From NCBI RefSeq assembly GCF_000622085.1, contig NZ_JHWL01000019.1:1-64000 (forward strand): DNA of 64,000 nucleotides, given 5' to 3'. Below the pieces are notes generated by a model. That model was not told where the DNA came from. It did no database searches and saw only the letters and a program-made list of their open reading frames with translations. The DNA comes from Butyrivibrio proteoclasticus P6B7. Lineage in GTDB: Bacteria > Bacillota > Clostridia > Lachnospirales > Lachnospiraceae. The translations under genes were made by a program, and so were the position numbers. Of this stretch, positions 63,053 through 64,000 are shown piece by piece. How positions within the stretch are numbered: position 1 is the first letter of the stretch; the number at the start of each line of letters is the position of its first letter.

Positions 63053-63671
63053 CAGGCTCCATCCCAGAGCGGACGCCAGCCAATTCTGTTTTGCGATGGT
63101 TCGAGCACTGATATTTATGGCATTCCAAAAGCGGTTCTTAATCCTGCGAATTAAAACTCGGTTTGGCTCCTGGATTTTGCGGCAGGGTGTTTTAATACTC
63201 GTGAGTGTGAGCAAAAAGTGCCCATTTTCTAATGCTCCAAAGCAGACTTTAAGGCGCATGCGAACGATTGTCTGAAGCAGGGCGTTAATGATTATATTAC
63301 ATGGCAAGCCCGCCCAAGCGGGCATTGTGGCAAAAGAAAAATGAGAATTTTCAAACTCTCTGAGCTTGGAAATTCTCATTTATTTTTTGCCTATGGAGCA
63401 TAGCTCCAATTGCCATGTAATATAATCCGCCCTGCAAGTTTATCGTGCAGCATGCGTAATAAATAAAAGTCTGCGGAGCATCTGAGAAAATGCGCACCTT
63501 TTTGGTAGGCGAACGAGATTAAAATCACCTGCCGTAAAATCCAGGAGACAAACCTCAAACATGTTAATTCGCAAGCAGGATTAAGAACCACTTTTGGAAT
63601 GCCATAAATTAGCAGCACTCTCTTACATCGCAAAACAGAATTGGCTGGCGTCCGCTCTGGGATGGAGCCTG
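63053..63671. repeat. 619-bp giant imperfect palindrome with side hairpins
   Basis: The outer arms 63053-63098 and 63626-63671 are exact complements over 46 bp. Inner arms: 63114-63147 pairs with 63575-63608 (one mismatch), 63291-63307 with 63410-63426 (17 bp), and 63339-63350 with 63370-63381 (12 bp) around the central loop. At matching places both arms carry their own small hairpin of different sequence: GCCCGC-CCAA-GCGGGC (63308-63323) and GGAGC-ATA-GCTCC (63395-63407). The bulk between is also complementary but diverged. No gene is supported inside. It lies between thiT and addA ends. Confidence 0.95.
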
Positions 63672-63697
63672 TTCCTTTAGATTCCGCCGGTGATGGT

Positions 63698-64000
63698 CTA
63701 CGGCGCTAGTTTAATCTCTTTTCCAAGGGTAAAGGAGTAGATGTATACTTCCTTTACCTTTTTTTGTGTAGCGGATTCAAGAGCCTTTTTGTAGTAGTCC
63801 AGCTGGACTTTGTAGCGGTCTATGAGTTCCTTGTCCTCTTTGACTTTGTCGGTCTTGTAGTCCATGAGGACGATATCATCCCCTTCAAGGAACCAGGCGT
63901 CGATGATGCCCTGAACCAGCACCATCTCATCCTCTGGGAACTTCTCGTTAAGATCCCTGGCAGATACTCCCATCATGAAAGGCTTCTCTCTCATGAGATT
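63698..64000 (-). CDS. addA: ATP-dependent helicase/nuclease subunit A, C-terminal part
   Basis: The last ~100 residues of AddA, running off the window end. The RecB-family nuclease block is visible: EDEMVLVQGIIDAWFLEGDD, IVLMDYKTDKV (Asp and Lys of the D-x-K) and YKVQLDYYKKAL (QxxxY-type). AddAB processes double-strand breaks for recombination. AddA is about 1200 residues, so over 90% of the gene is outside. The gene ends 27 bases after the giant palindrome. Confidence 0.9.
   Translation of the reverse strand, partial: NLMREKPFMMGVSARDLNEKFPEDEMVLVQGIIDAWFLEGDDIVLMDYKTDKVKEDKELIDRYKVQLDYYKKALESATQKKVKEVYIYSFTLGKEIKLAP

Noticed and set aside
63038-63633. Two minus-strand frames (about 113 and 80 codons) inside the giant palindrome
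   Set aside because: They are created by the inverted repeats, have no ribosome site, and their products look like no known protein.

Overview
The window looks like chromosome of a low-to-mid GC, Gram-positive anaerobe of the Lachnospiraceae, most like Butyrivibrio or Pseudobutyrivibrio. This is inferred from gene content, strong AGGAGG-type ribosome sites, two T-box leaders, an LXG-type (type VII secretion) toxin operon, AddA, and intracellular polysaccharide-degrading genes typical of fibre-degrading gut or rumen bacteria. No rRNA or tRNA gene, CRISPR array or plasmid/phage backbone was seen. Most genes lie on the minus strand.

Layout. 1-1209: IS3-family insertion sequence (left end outside the window). 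1341-10534: a polymorphic-toxin island read right to left: two small helical Lap-like proteins, a 2083-residue LXG/RHS protein ending in a Cys-rich HNH/GH-E-like nuclease, a SUFU-like immunity gene overlapping the toxin, and a PoNi-type immunity gene with no matching toxin. 10670-13682: a shikimate-kinase-like gene and two paralogous membrane proteins with Asn/Gln-rich tails and Lys/Asp stalks. 13903-14335: an array of seven inverted-repeat units between two outward-facing promoters. 14550-20092: a LUD-domain gene and a T-box-controlled trpD-trpC-trpFB-trpA operon with a TrpF-TrpB fusion and no trpE/trpG.

20165-31425: a cytoplasmic glycan cluster (GH29, DUF2264, GH88, heparinase II/III-like, carbohydrate-binding protein, large TPR-like protein), interrupted by a 36-bp-arm palindrome. 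31505-41372: TPR lipoprotein, RidA, SGNH/MBOAT O-acylation pair, zinc-ribbon TPR protein, a 54-residue small protein, folC and valS with a valine T-box. 41862-44661: an operon divergent from a LysR regulator around a 26-bp palindrome, ending in a flavodoxin remnant. 44713-49998: small accessory enzymes, including a GNAT gene broken by one in-frame TAG. 50014-53809: a heterodimeric ABC exporter behind a 24-codon leader peptide and terminator. 53937-59330: Mbeg1-like hydrolase pair, a Cas4-like nuclease/XPD-DinG helicase fusion, and an HPr-like protein without the phospho-His. 59613-64000: asnA, hflX, TPP riboswitch-thiT, a 619-bp giant imperfect palindrome, and the 3' end of addA.

The strongest candidates for undescribed biology are the seven-unit inverted-repeat array (13903-14335) and the giant branched palindrome (63053-63671). 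The leader-peptide attenuator of the ABC exporter (53652-53822) is the best-supported regulatory finding. All family assignments were made by reading the protein sequences; no database search was run.
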